Source: Azonexus sp.
Lineage (GTDB): Bacteria; Pseudomonadota; Gammaproteobacteria; Burkholderiales; Rhodocyclaceae
NCBI GenBank assembly: GCA_031285115.1
Contig: JAITWU010000363.1
Location: 1-5,673 of the forward strand
Length of the DNA stretch: 5,673 nt
Direction of reading: 5' to 3'
Below, in pieces: positions 1 to 5,673 of the stretch. How positions within the stretch are numbered: position 1 is the stretch's first letter; each line of letters opens with the position of its first letter. Made by a program: the position numbers and the translations under genes. Under the pieces are notes generated by a model. That model worked only from the letters and a program-made list of their open reading frames with translations. It did not search any database and was not told where the DNA came from.

Positions 1-76
1 TGTGAACGATCACTGACCGTCTACTAACATATCTGCATCCTCAAGGGGGTAATTTAGCATTGTCTGCCCAACGGTT
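1..76. other. Left edge, no supported gene
   Basis: This stretch lies downstream of iorB on the minus strand. I see no stem followed by a T-run that would mark an intrinsic terminator, so the iorAB transcript may continue past the window edge. On the minus strand an ATG at 58-60 opens a frame of only 16 codons, closing at 10-12, with no ribosome binding site. On the plus strand one frame is open from base 1 to a TAA at 25-27. That could be the last eight codons of a gene outside the window, but it is too short to call. Confidence 0.5.
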
Positions 77-694
77 TTACTTACTCCCTTCCAGCGCCTC
101 AACCGCCGCTCTCCCCGCCGCAAAGGCGCGGCGGTTGAGGTCGACCAGTTTCTCGCCCTTTCTCTCAAAGCGTTTGAGCACTCCGGCCAGCAGCACTTCG
201 GCGGAAAAGGGCAGGTGGTCGGCGATGGCGCCGAGCATGACGGTGTTGCCGAGGCGGATGTCGCCGAGTTCGAGCGCGATTGCGGTGGCGTCGAAGGCGA
301 CGACGGGGTTGCCGGTGTTGCGGATGGCGCTGAGCGGGTCGGCGGGGTAGTCGAAGAGGCCGAGTTCGACTACCGGCGGCACCAGGCGGGCGATGTTCAT
401 GAGCGTGATTGCGCCGGGCTTGAGCATGTGCTGCCAGCGCATCGCTTCCGCCGATTCAAAGCCGAGCAGCACATCCGCCGTGCCGGGGGTGATTTGCGGC
501 GACAGCACTTTGGGGCCAAAGCGCAGGTGCGAGGAGACGACGCCGCCGCGCTGGGCCATGCCGGCGACTTCGGTTTTCTTGGCGTCGTGGCCGGTGGCAA
601 TCGCCGCTTCGGCGAGGATTTCGGTGGCCGTCATGACGCCCTGGCCGCCGATGCCGACGACGAGAATGTTGGTGGTGTTGGTCGCCTGGGTCAT
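77..694 (-). CDS. iorB: Indolepyruvate:ferredoxin oxidoreductase, beta subunit
   Basis: The protein has 205 residues, the usual size for IorB and the gamma-type domain of 2-oxoacid:ferredoxin oxidoreductases. With IorA it forms a cytoplasmic enzyme that converts aryl-2-oxoacids such as indolepyruvate or phenylpyruvate, plus CoA, to aryl-acetyl-CoA and CO2 while reducing ferredoxin. Visible signatures are the glycine-rich VVGIGGQGVMTA near residues 12-23 and EVAGMAQRGGVVSSHLRFG at about 42-60, both typical of this subunit. There are no cysteine clusters, as expected, because the iron-sulfur centres are in IorA. A longer open frame reaches 796, but the ATG at 694 is preferred: AGGAG lies 7 bases upstream (702-706), the family signature starts soon after it, and the extra 34 residues would only read the iorA 3' end in another frame. 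The ATG overlaps the iorA TGA as ATGA (691-694), so translation is probably coupled. The stop is TAA at 77-79. Confidence 0.93.
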   Translation of the reverse strand: MTQATNTTNILVVGIGGQGVMTATEILAEAAIATGHDAKKTEVAGMAQRGGVVSSHLRFGPKVLSPQITPGTADVLLGFESAEAMRWQHMLKPGAITLMNIARLVPPVVELGLFDYPADPLSAIRNTGNPVVAFDATAIALELGDIRLGNTVMLGAIADHLPFSAEVLLAGVLKRFERKGEKLVDLNRRAFAAGRAAVEALEGSK

Positions 695-2565
695 GCGCTC
701 GCTCCTTCCTTGACGAACTGGATCGGCGCTTCCGGCGTGTGGTGCACGATGGCTTCCGGCGCGCAGGGCTGGAGGCACAGGCCGCAGCCGGTGCATACCG
801 CGCTTTCAATGCGGACAAAGGCCAGATCGACTTCGCGCCCGCTCGGTTTGATCTGTTTGCCGCGCCGCGTGACGTGGATGGCCGGGCAGCCGACATCGAG
901 GCAGTTACCGCAGCCGGTGCAGCGGTCGTCGATGACGGCGTAGGGTTTGAGCTTGTGGTAATCCTTGATCAGCACGCAGGGTTGGTCGGTGATGATGACG
1001 GAGACATCCGGCACTTTGATTTCTTCGCGGATGGTCTTGAACAGCACCGGCAACTGGTAGGGATCGACCGTGTGGATGCGCTCTTCCTTGACGCCGAGCG
1101 CCGCCACCAGTTTGGCGAAGTCGATGCGCGGCGCGGCTTCGCCGTAAATGTCGCGGCCATTGCCGGGGTTGTCCTGGCCGCCGGTCATGCCGACGGCGCG
1201 GTTGTCGAGCAGCAGGACGGTGACGTTGCCCTTGTTGTAGACCATGTCGAGCAGGCCCTGCATCCCCATGTGGAGGAAGGTCGAATCGCCGATCACGGCG
1301 ACGATGCGCTTGTCCTTGTCGCCCTCGCCGCGGCCTTTGTCCATGCCGAGGGCGACGCCCATCGACGCGCCCATCGAGACGCAGGTGTCGAGCGCATTCC
1401 ACGGATGCCCCGCGCCCAGCGTGTAGCAGCCGATGTCGCCGGAAATGTTGAGGTTCCTCACCTGCGACAAGGTGTAATAGACGCCGAGATGCGGGCAGGC
1501 GACGCACATGGTCGGCGGTCGCGGGAACACCGTCATCGGCGCAAACGGCGCGGCGGGTGGTTCCGGCTCGCCCAAAAGCCGGGCGATGGCGGGTTTGAGC
1601 ACATTGGGCGAGAGTTCGCCCTGGAGCGGCAGAATATCCTTGCCGATGACCGCCAGACCCTGCGCCTTCAATTCCGTTTCGACCAGCGGCTCGACTTCCT
1701 CGACGACGACGACCTGATCGACCAGCGCCGCCAAAGCGCGGCATTTTTCCAGCGGCAGCGGATGCGAAAAACCCAGCTTCAACACCGGCGCATCCGGGAA
1801 AGATTCCCGCACGTGCATATAAGCCGGGCCGGAAGCGATGAAACCGACGCGCCGGTCGCTGCCCGGCTCGATCCTGTTGAGGGGCGAATCTTCTGTCGCC
1901 GCCCGCAATTCAATATCGCGCTTGAACATCAGCGGAATGCGCTTGACGGCGTTGCCCGGCACCATCACAAAACGCGCCGCCTCCTTGTGGAAACCCGCGC
2001 CAGTGTGGGCCACGCGCTCGCCGACCGTGACCAGCCCCTTGACGTGATTGATGCGCGTCGTCATGCGCAGGATCACCGGCACTTGAAAACGCTCCGACAA
2101 TTCATAAGCCGCCTTGGTCATGGCGTAGGCTTCCTGCGAATCGGCAGGCTCGAACACCGGCACATGGGCGAAACGGCCCCAGTAGCGGGAATCCTGCTCG
2201 TTTTGCGAAGACGACAGCCCGACATCATCGGCAATGGCGATGACGAGACCGCCGACGACGCCGGTCAGCGTCACCGTCATCAAGGCGTCGGAAGCCACAT
2301 TCATGCCGACATGCTTCATGCAGCAGAACGCCCGCGAACCGGCATAAGCCGCGCCGATGGCGACTTCCAGCGAAACCTTCTCATTGACCGACCATTCGGC
2401 GTAAAGATCGGGATAAGTGGCAATCACCTCCATCATTTCCGTCGATGGCGTTCCCGGATAAGCCGCCGCCACCTTGACCCCCGATTCCCACACCGCGCGC
2501 GCCACGGCCTCGTTGCCGGACATCAGATGCCGGCTCGCCGCCGACGCAGGCATGACTGCTGTCAT
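691..2565 (-). CDS. iorA: Indolepyruvate:ferredoxin oxidoreductase, alpha subunit
   Basis: This is the 624-residue catalytic subunit, a typical length for the two-subunit enzyme rather than the roughly 1,150-residue fused form known from many aerobic proteobacteria. Domain order fits the family. The N-terminal pyrimidine-binding domain has AAYPGTPSTE (34-43), a glutamate-containing VNEKVSLE (60-67) and KHVGMNVASD (84-93). A transketolase C-like region follows at about 240-320. The thiamine-diphosphate-binding domain has CVACPH (354-359), GDIGCYTLG (376-384), GDSTFLHMG (426-434) and MTGGQDNP (460-467). The C-terminal ferredoxin-like domain has two cysteine sets, C549/552/555/560 and C591/594/597/601, expected to hold two 4Fe-4S clusters. 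It would decarboxylate aryl-2-oxoacids and pass electrons to ferredoxin in the cytoplasm. The frame is open to 2643, but I chose the ATG at 2565 because AGGAG sits 5 bases upstream. An ATG at 2553 is a weaker alternative. Substrate preference among indole-, phenyl- and hydroxyphenylpyruvate cannot be read from the sequence. Confidence 0.95.
   Translation of the reverse strand: MTAVMPASAASRHLMSGNEAVARAVWESGVKVAAAYPGTPSTEMMEVIATYPDLYAEWSVNEKVSLEVAIGAAYAGSRAFCCMKHVGMNVASDALMTVTLTGVVGGLVIAIADDVGLSSSQNEQDSRYWGRFAHVPVFEPADSQEAYAMTKAAYELSERFQVPVILRMTTRINHVKGLVTVGERVAHTGAGFHKEAARFVMVPGNAVKRIPLMFKRDIELRAATEDSPLNRIEPGSDRRVGFIASGPAYMHVRESFPDAPVLKLGFSHPLPLEKCRALAALVDQVVVVEEVEPLVETELKAQGLAVIGKDILPLQGELSPNVLKPAIARLLGEPEPPAAPFAPMTVFPRPPTMCVACPHLGVYYTLSQVRNLNISGDIGCYTLGAGHPWNALDTCVSMGASMGVALGMDKGRGEGDKDKRIVAVIGDSTFLHMGMQGLLDMVYNKGNVTVLLLDNRAVGMTGGQDNPGNGRDIYGEAAPRIDFAKLVAALGVKEERIHTVDPYQLPVLFKTIREEIKVPDVSVIITDQPCVLIKDYHKLKPYAVIDDRCTGCGNCLDVGCPAIHVTRRGKQIKPSGREVDLAFVRIESAVCTGCGLCLQPCAPEAIVHHTPEAPIQFVKEGASA
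702..706 (-). promoter_or_regulatory. Ribosome binding site of iorB
   Basis: The minus strand reads AGGAG, within a longer purine-rich GGAAGGAG, 7 bases before the ATG at 694 and inside the last codons of iorA. It decides the iorB start against the longer frame that opens at 796. It also gives iorB its own initiation signal in addition to coupling through the ATGA overlap. Confidence 0.75.
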
Positions 2566-2570
2566 GGTTG

Positions 2571-2575
2571 CTCCT
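2571..2575 (-). promoter_or_regulatory. Ribosome binding site of iorA
   Basis: The minus strand reads AGGAG 5 bases before the ATG at 2565. It supports this start over the upstream end of the open frame at 2643 and over the internal ATG at 2553. Confidence 0.75.
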
Positions 2576-2581
2576 GTCAAT

Positions 2582-2600
2582 AATGCAAAAACCTTGCATT
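2582..2600 (-). promoter_or_regulatory. Candidate operator upstream of iorA
   Basis: AATGCAA (2582-2588) and TTGCATT (2594-2600) form a perfect 7-base inverted repeat around a 5-base spacer. The 19-base footprint is typical of a dimeric regulator site. It lies 17 bases before the iorA ATG and touches a possible -10 box, so a bound protein would cover the expected transcription start. The symmetric sequence is seen directly. Its role as an operator and the identity of the regulator are inferred, since no regulator gene is in the window. A small hairpin in the leader RNA is the alternative, but there is no terminator-like T-run. Confidence 0.45.
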
Positions 2601-2605
2601 TTATA
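2600..2605 (-). promoter_or_regulatory. Possible -10 element of the iorAB promoter
   Basis: The minus strand reads TATAAA, one base from the sigma70 consensus. No good -35 lies 16-19 bases further upstream (the best windows read like AAACCG or CAAACC). If this is a promoter it is weak or depends on an activator. The 119-base gap from the unknown gene upstream leaves room for an independent iorAB promoter. Confidence 0.3.
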
Positions 2606-2684
2606 GGAAGCCGTAAAACCGGCGGTTTGATCAAGCACAACAACGGGCGGGTTTGGGGCGCGGCCCGCAGAAAACGGCAAACCG

Positions 2685-3254
2685 CTACCGCTGCGCTTTC
2701 GTCCGGCTATCTCCCGGAGCGAGATCGACGCCGAGGGCCTTTGCCTGACGTGCCGCGTAGAGCTTGCCAGCGGTAGCAATGGCCGCTTTGCGAGCCTCGA
2801 TGATTTTCTTTTCATCGTCGCCAAGCCGGGCCTTGTCCATGTTGTTCAAGCGGGCATGATGACTTGCCAACGCCTGACGCGCTTCGTCAAAAGGCAAGCC
2901 GTTCTTGCGGTTCCTTGGCAAGCTGTGGGCTTGATCGACAGCCTGATAGCGCGATGGATCATCAACGATGGGGATATTGCGCTCGATGGTCTTTATTTCG
3001 TTGAGCGCCGTACTCAGGCTGTTGGCCATCGGTTTGCTGTTGGCGTAACGCTCAAGGTCGCCATCGACGATGGTGCGCTCGGTAGCGATGATCAGAGGCA
3101 GGTTGCCGCTGCGACGGACTTCCTGAATGTGGTTCACCAACTCGTTACGGACAATATCCAGTCGTTTTGCTGGTTGAGTCCGCAACAGGTCTTGCGAATG
3201 GATGCCTTCGCGCACCAGTAAGCGATCCAACGCCGTCAACGATGTGTCAGCCAC
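2685..3254 (-). CDS. Uncharacterised 189-residue protein, basic and probably helical
   Basis: I do not recognise this protein with confidence. It has 189 residues and no cysteine, and no signal peptide or membrane segment is apparent. It is rich in charged and helix-forming residues, especially the Lys/Arg/Ala-rich C-terminal third (about 120-175), which could bind nucleic acid or form a helical bundle. The style recalls accessory proteins of plasmids and integrative elements, but that is an impression. The first codon in frame is GTG at 3254, with no clear ribosome binding site. The next in-frame ATG comes only at about codon 76, so GTG or a nearby TTG must serve if the gene is translated alone. 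It begins 3 bases after the TAA of the 97-residue gene and in the same frame, so it depends on coupling or is the second half of a broken gene. It uses TTA, ATA, AGG and CGA codons, unlike its neighbours. It ends in TAG at 2685-2687. Confidence 0.6.
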   Translation of the reverse strand: MADTSLTALDRLLVREGIHSQDLLRTQPAKRLDIVRNELVNHIQEVRRSGNLPLIIATERTIVDGDLERYANSKPMANSLSTALNEIKTIERNIPIVDDPSRYQAVDQAHSLPRNRKNGLPFDEARQALASHHARLNNMDKARLGDDEKKIIEARKAAIATAGKLYAARQAKALGVDLAPGDSRTKAQR

Positions 3255-3257
3255 TGT

Positions 3258-3551
3258 TTAGCGATCCAGCCAGTTAGACCCATAGGCTTCATCGGCATTT
3301 TTCGTCTGAAAACCCATGTCCCGAATGAATTGCGAACCGTGGCGCTTTTTGAGGAAGGCGAGTGAATGCGCTGGCAGTTCGGCACATGCGAGCCATGCCC
3401 ATGCGGTCTCACCATCCCCGGCTTTATCAGCGGCCTCCGATTCGGCGCAGCAGATGCCGTTTTCCGATAGACCACCGGCCCGCAGTTCATCCCGCTCGGC
3501 GTCGGTCATGTAGCTTCTGGGCTTCATCTTCTCGATTTCACTTTGGTTCAT
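3258..3551 (-). CDS. Uncharacterised 97-residue protein
   Basis: I do not recognise the family. The 97-residue product has an acidic N-terminal half containing SENGICCAESEAADKAGDG (about 29-47; cysteines 34 and 35). It continues with AWAWLACAELP (about 50-60), then a more basic FLKKRHGSQFIRDMGF stretch (about 66-81), and ends in SNWLDR. No signal peptide or membrane segment is apparent. The ATG at 3551 is chosen over the open frame reaching 3731 because AGGAG lies 8 bases upstream (3560-3564), and the extra upstream codons would run through the divergent promoter region. A later ATG at codon 15 is a weaker alternative. The gene uses CTA, TCA and AGA codons that are rare or absent next door. 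It ends in TAA (3258-3260) and is followed after one codon, in the same frame, by the GTG of the 189-residue gene. The two probably share a transcript. Confidence 0.6.
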   Translation of the reverse strand: MNQSEIEKMKPRSYMTDAERDELRAGGLSENGICCAESEAADKAGDGETAWAWLACAELPAHSLAFLKKRHGSQFIRDMGFQTKNADEAYGSNWLDR

Positions 3552-3559
3552 GGTGGAGG

Positions 3560-3564
3560 CTCCT
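3560..3564 (-). promoter_or_regulatory. Ribosome binding site of the 97-residue gene
   Basis: The minus strand reads AGGAG 8 bases before the ATG at 3551, which fixes the start. Part of it lies in a small palindrome, GGAG-G-CTCC (plus strand 3555-3563), that could mildly mask the site in RNA. No comparable signal exists for the second gene of the pair. Confidence 0.6.
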
Positions 3565-3660
3565 GTCCGGTTAGTGCAGCCGGTGATGTGTTGTCCTGTG
3601 CATGATATTACCGTTTGGCGAACGACAAAAAACGGGCGCATACAGCTTGGCCTATGATTT

Positions 3661-3674
3661 TTTCCGGTTTCCGG
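3661..3674 (+). repeat. Tandem TTTCCGG heptamer before the aceE promoter
   Basis: TTTCCGG occurs twice head to tail (3661-3667 and 3668-3674), followed by a partial copy, ATTCCG, at 3680-3685. It ends 16 bases before the proposed -35 element of aceE, a position where activators commonly bind. The repeat itself is certain; its regulatory role is a guess. Confidence 0.4.
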
Positions 3675-3690
3675 GGCGATTCCGTTTTTG

Positions 3691-3719
3691 TTGCACGATA
3701 CGAATTTTGTTTTTACAAT
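3691..3719 (+). promoter_or_regulatory. Probable sigma70 promoter of aceE
   Basis: TTGCAC (3691-3696) and TACAAT (3714-3719) are separated by the ideal 17 bases. The -10 matches consensus at 5 of 6 positions and the -35 at 3 of 6, including the important TTG. Transcription would start near 3726, giving a leader of about 85 bases before the aceE ATG. The surrounding stretch is AT-rich compared with the flanking genes, as expected for a promoter. Confidence 0.55.
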
Positions 3720-3732
3720 ATGAAAAATCAAA

Positions 3733-3774
3733 CGCAGGCAGCCCGTTCGCCATCAAGCCTTGAAGTTGCCTGCG
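3733..3774 (+). promoter_or_regulatory. Inverted repeat in the aceE leader
   Basis: CGCAGGCA (3733-3740) pairs perfectly with TGCCTGCG (3767-3774). A G-U and a C-G pair (3741-3766 and 3742-3765) can extend the stem to 10 pairs. The enclosed loop contains its own palindrome, TCAAG-C-CTTGA (3753-3763). No T-run follows, so this is not an ordinary terminator. It lies between the proposed transcription start and the ribosome binding site. It could be an RNA structure controlling aceE or a DNA operator; sequence alone does not decide. Confidence 0.4.
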
Positions 3775-3798
3775 ACAGCGCAAAAGAGAACTCACCCG

Positions 3799-3804
3799 AA
3801 GGAG
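3799..3804 (+). promoter_or_regulatory. Ribosome binding site of aceE
   Basis: AAGGAG lies 7 bases before the ATG at 3812. It is the strongest such site in the window, consistent with a highly expressed central-metabolism gene, and it fixes the start codon. Confidence 0.8.
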
Positions 3805-3811
3805 ACAAATC

Positions 3812-5673
3812 ATGGCTGAACAGCCGCAATCCGAGCCTGTCGACAACGACCCGCAGGAGACAAAGGAATGGATGGACGCCTTGGCTGGCGTGATTGCCGC
3901 CGAGGGCGCGGAGCGGGCGCATTTTTTGATCGAGACGCTGATCGGCCAGGCGCGGGAGGAGGGGATCGACATCCCTTATTCGGCCAACACCGGCTATATC
4001 AACACCATTCCCGCCGACCAGCAGCCGAAGTATCCGGGCCAGCCGGATCTGGAGATCAAGCTGCATTCCTATATCCGCTGGAACGCGATGGCGATGGTGG
4101 TGCGGGCCAACAAGGAGACCAATGTCGGCGGCCACATCGCTTCTTTTGCTTCGGCGGCGGCCTTGTATGACGTGGGTTTTTCGCATTTCTGGCACGCCCC
4201 GTCGGCGGCGCATGATGGCGATCTGATTTTCTTTCAGGGCCATTCGATCCCCGGCATTTACGCCCGCGCCTTTTTGCTCGGTCGTTTGAGCGCCGAGCAA
4301 CTCGACAATTTCCGCCAGGAGACGGATGGCAAAGGCATTTCGTCCTACCCGCATCCGTGGCTGATGCCGGATTTCTGGCAGTTTCCGACGGTTTCGATGG
4401 GTTTGGGGCCGATTCAGGCCATTTATCAGGCGCGGTTCATGAAATACCTCGCTTCGCGCGGTCTGATCGACGCCGAACGGGCGGCGGCGCGCAAGGTCTG
4501 GGCTTTTTTGGGCGATGGCGAAACGGACGAGGTCGAATCGCTCGGCGCTATCGGCATGGCCGGGCGCGAGCGGCTCGACAACCTGATTTTCGTCATCAAC
4601 TGCAATCTGCAACGGCTCGACGGCCCGGTGCGCGGCAATGGCAAGATCATTCAGGAACTGGAAAGCGAATTTCGCGGCGCGGGCTGGAATGTCATCAAAG
4701 TGGTTTGGGGCACGCAGTGGGATGCGCTGTTCGCCCGCGACAAAAAGGGCATTCTCAAAAAGCGCATGATGGAATGCGTCGATGGCGAATATCAGACCTT
4801 CAAGGCCAAAAACGGCGCTTACGTCCGCGAGCATTTTTTCAATACGCCGGAATTGAAGGAACTGGTCGCCGACTGGACGGACGAGGCGATCTGGCAATTG
4901 AATCGCGGCGGCCACGATATTTTCAAAATTTTTGCCGCCTACCATGCGGCGGTGGCGCATCAGGGCCAGCCGACATTGATTCTGGCCAAGACCATCAAGG
5001 GCTTTGGCATGGGCCAGGCGGGCGAGGCGATGAATATCTCGCACCAGCAGAAAAAGCTCGATCACGAGCAGATTCGCCGCTTCCGCGACCGCTTTGATTT
5101 GCCGGTGCCGGATGAGCAGATTGATGAACTGCCCTACCTCAAATTCGCCGAGGATTCGGAGGAATACCAGTATCTGCGCCAGCGCCGCCTCGATCTCGGC
5201 GGTTTTCTCCCGGCCCGCCGCCGTCAGGCCGCGCCGCTCGCTGTGCCGACGCTCGATAAATTCACCGCGCTGTTGCAGGCTTCCGGCGAGGGACGCGAGT
5301 TGTCGACGACGATGGCGATGGTTCGCCTCATCAATATGCTTTTGAAAGACAAGGCGGTTGGCCGCCATGTCGTGCCCATCGTCCCCGATGAATCGCGCAC
5401 TTTCGGCATGGAAGGCATGTTCCGCGCCGTCGGCATCTGGAGCCAGCAGGGCCAGAACTATGTGCCGGAAGACCACGATCAACTGATGTTCTACAAGGAA
5501 TCGAAAAGCGGCCAGGTGTTGCAGGAAGGCATCAACGAAGCGGGCGCGATGAGCGACTGGATCGCCGCCGCCACCGCCTATTCGGTGCATGGCGTGCAGA
5601 CCATGCCGTTTTACATCTGCTATTCGATGTTCGGCCTGCAACGGACGATGGATCTCGTCTGGGCGGCGGGCGA
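3812..5673 (+). CDS. aceE: Pyruvate dehydrogenase E1 component, homodimeric type (3' end outside window)
   Basis: The frame is open from the ATG at 3812 to the window edge, 620 codons, about 70% of the usual 890 or so residues. It shows no frameshift. E1 decarboxylates pyruvate on thiamine diphosphate and acetylates the lipoyl group of the E2 subunit (AceF) in the cytoplasmic pyruvate dehydrogenase complex. The sequence follows E. coli AceE closely as I remember it. Matching segments include YINTIP early on, GGHIASF with H108, FQGH with H144, the long SSYPHPWLMPDFWQFPTVS block, and the cofactor motif GDGETDE (234-240) through NCNLQRLDGP (263-272). In that motif D235, N265 and Q267 are the expected Mg ligands. 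The mobile active-site loop contains H411 in ISHQQKK, and QEGINEAGA carries E576, the probable cofactor-activating glutamate. The missing part should include the histidine-rich GEGLQHEDGHS segment and the C-terminal domain. aceF and lpd probably follow, but neither is visible. The gene points away from the unknown pair, with a 260-base divergent gap between them. Confidence 0.97.
   Translation, partial: MAEQPQSEPVDNDPQETKEWMDALAGVIAAEGAERAHFLIETLIGQAREEGIDIPYSANTGYINTIPADQQPKYPGQPDLEIKLHSYIRWNAMAMVVRANKETNVGGHIASFASAAALYDVGFSHFWHAPSAAHDGDLIFFQGHSIPGIYARAFLLGRLSAEQLDNFRQETDGKGISSYPHPWLMPDFWQFPTVSMGLGPIQAIYQARFMKYLASRGLIDAERAAARKVWAFLGDGETDEVESLGAIGMAGRERLDNLIFVINCNLQRLDGPVRGNGKIIQELESEFRGAGWNVIKVVWGTQWDALFARDKKGILKKRMMECVDGEYQTFKAKNGAYVREHFFNTPELKELVADWTDEAIWQLNRGGHDIFKIFAAYHAAVAHQGQPTLILAKTIKGFGMGQAGEAMNISHQQKKLDHEQIRRFRDRFDLPVPDEQIDELPYLKFAEDSEEYQYLRQRRLDLGGFLPARRRQAAPLAVPTLDKFTALLQASGEGRELSTTMAMVRLINMLLKDKAVGRHVVPIVPDESRTFGMEGMFRAVGIWSQQGQNYVPEDHDQLMFYKESKSGQVLQEGINEAGAMSDWIAAATAYSVHGVQTMPFYICYSMFGLQRTMDLVWAAG

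Noticed and set aside
1..13. TGTGA...TCAC at the left edge as a CRP-like site
   Set aside because: The spacer is 4 bases instead of 6, the right half is incomplete, and no promoter or gene start is nearby.
739..2583. A 614-codon open frame on the plus strand opposite iorA
   Set aside because: It is the same effect as opposite aceE: an exact-register antisense shadow of a clearly conserved gene, with a low-complexity His/Arg/Asp/Ala-rich product.
72..2621. GTAAAACCG copies in opposite orientation near the iorB stop and upstream of iorA
   Set aside because: A 9-base inverted match is expected many times by chance in 5.6 kb, so it is no evidence for a mobile-element boundary.
2627..2634. TTGATCAA upstream of iorA as an FNR/Anr box
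   Set aside because: The consensus is TTGAT-N4-ATCAA. Here the two halves overlap with no spacer, so this is an ordinary 8-base palindrome and not a proper anaerobic regulator site.
2622..2685. GCGGTTTG and CAAACCGC as a terminator for the unknown gene pair
   Set aside because: The 8-base arms are 48 bases apart and no T-run follows on the minus strand, so a terminator is not supported.
3720..3893. A 57-codon upstream frame (ATG at 3720) overlapping the aceE start out of frame
   Set aside because: Its ATG touches the proposed -10 box and would lie before the transcription start. It has no ribosome binding site, and its second half is simply aceE read in another frame.
3728..5641. A 637-codon open frame on the minus strand opposite aceE
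   Set aside because: It is in exact antisense codon register with aceE, so it only reflects the absence of TTA, CTA and TCA codons in aceE. The sense protein is a well-conserved enzyme, and the antisense product has no recognisable domains.

Overview
The window is bacterial, GC-rich chromosomal DNA (37/60 G+C in the sample line 4501-4560 and 44/60 in 1321-1380). Most likely it comes from a proteobacterium of the beta group or a close relative. That assignment rests on the homodimeric (AceE-type) pyruvate dehydrogenase E1, the GC content and the presence of a two-subunit ferredoxin-dependent arylpyruvate oxidoreductase. It is an inference without any marker gene.

Layout. Minus strand, read right to left: a 97-residue unknown protein (3551-3258), a 189-residue unknown protein (3254-2685), iorA (2565-691) and iorB (694-77). 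Plus strand: aceE begins at 3812 and runs off the right edge after 620 codons. Two regulatory gaps matter. One is the 119-base gap before iorA (2566-2684), which holds a 7-base inverted repeat next to a possible -10 element. The other is the 260-base divergent gap before aceE (3552-3811), which holds a recognisable sigma70-like promoter and a leader inverted repeat. Bases 1-76 contain nothing I can support as a gene.

Function. iorA and iorB form a translationally coupled pair with an ATGA overlap. They encode the alpha and beta subunits of indolepyruvate:ferredoxin oxidoreductase, which oxidatively decarboxylates aryl-2-oxoacids from Trp, Phe or Tyr transamination to aryl-acetyl-CoA and passes electrons to ferredoxin. 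aceE encodes the E1 of the NAD-linked pyruvate dehydrogenase complex. Both are thiamine-diphosphate 2-oxoacid decarboxylases, but they use different electron acceptors, and nothing in the window shows a functional link.

The most unusual part is the central pair of small unknown genes (2685-3551). It has lower G+C than its flanks. It uses TTA, CTA and TCA codons, which are absent from about 1,380 checked codons of iorB, iorA and aceE. Its two reading frames lie in the same register, separated by one TAA codon. I read it as a probable acquired insert between two resident loci, possibly a split gene. I could not assign it a function, and I found no clearly new multi-gene system.
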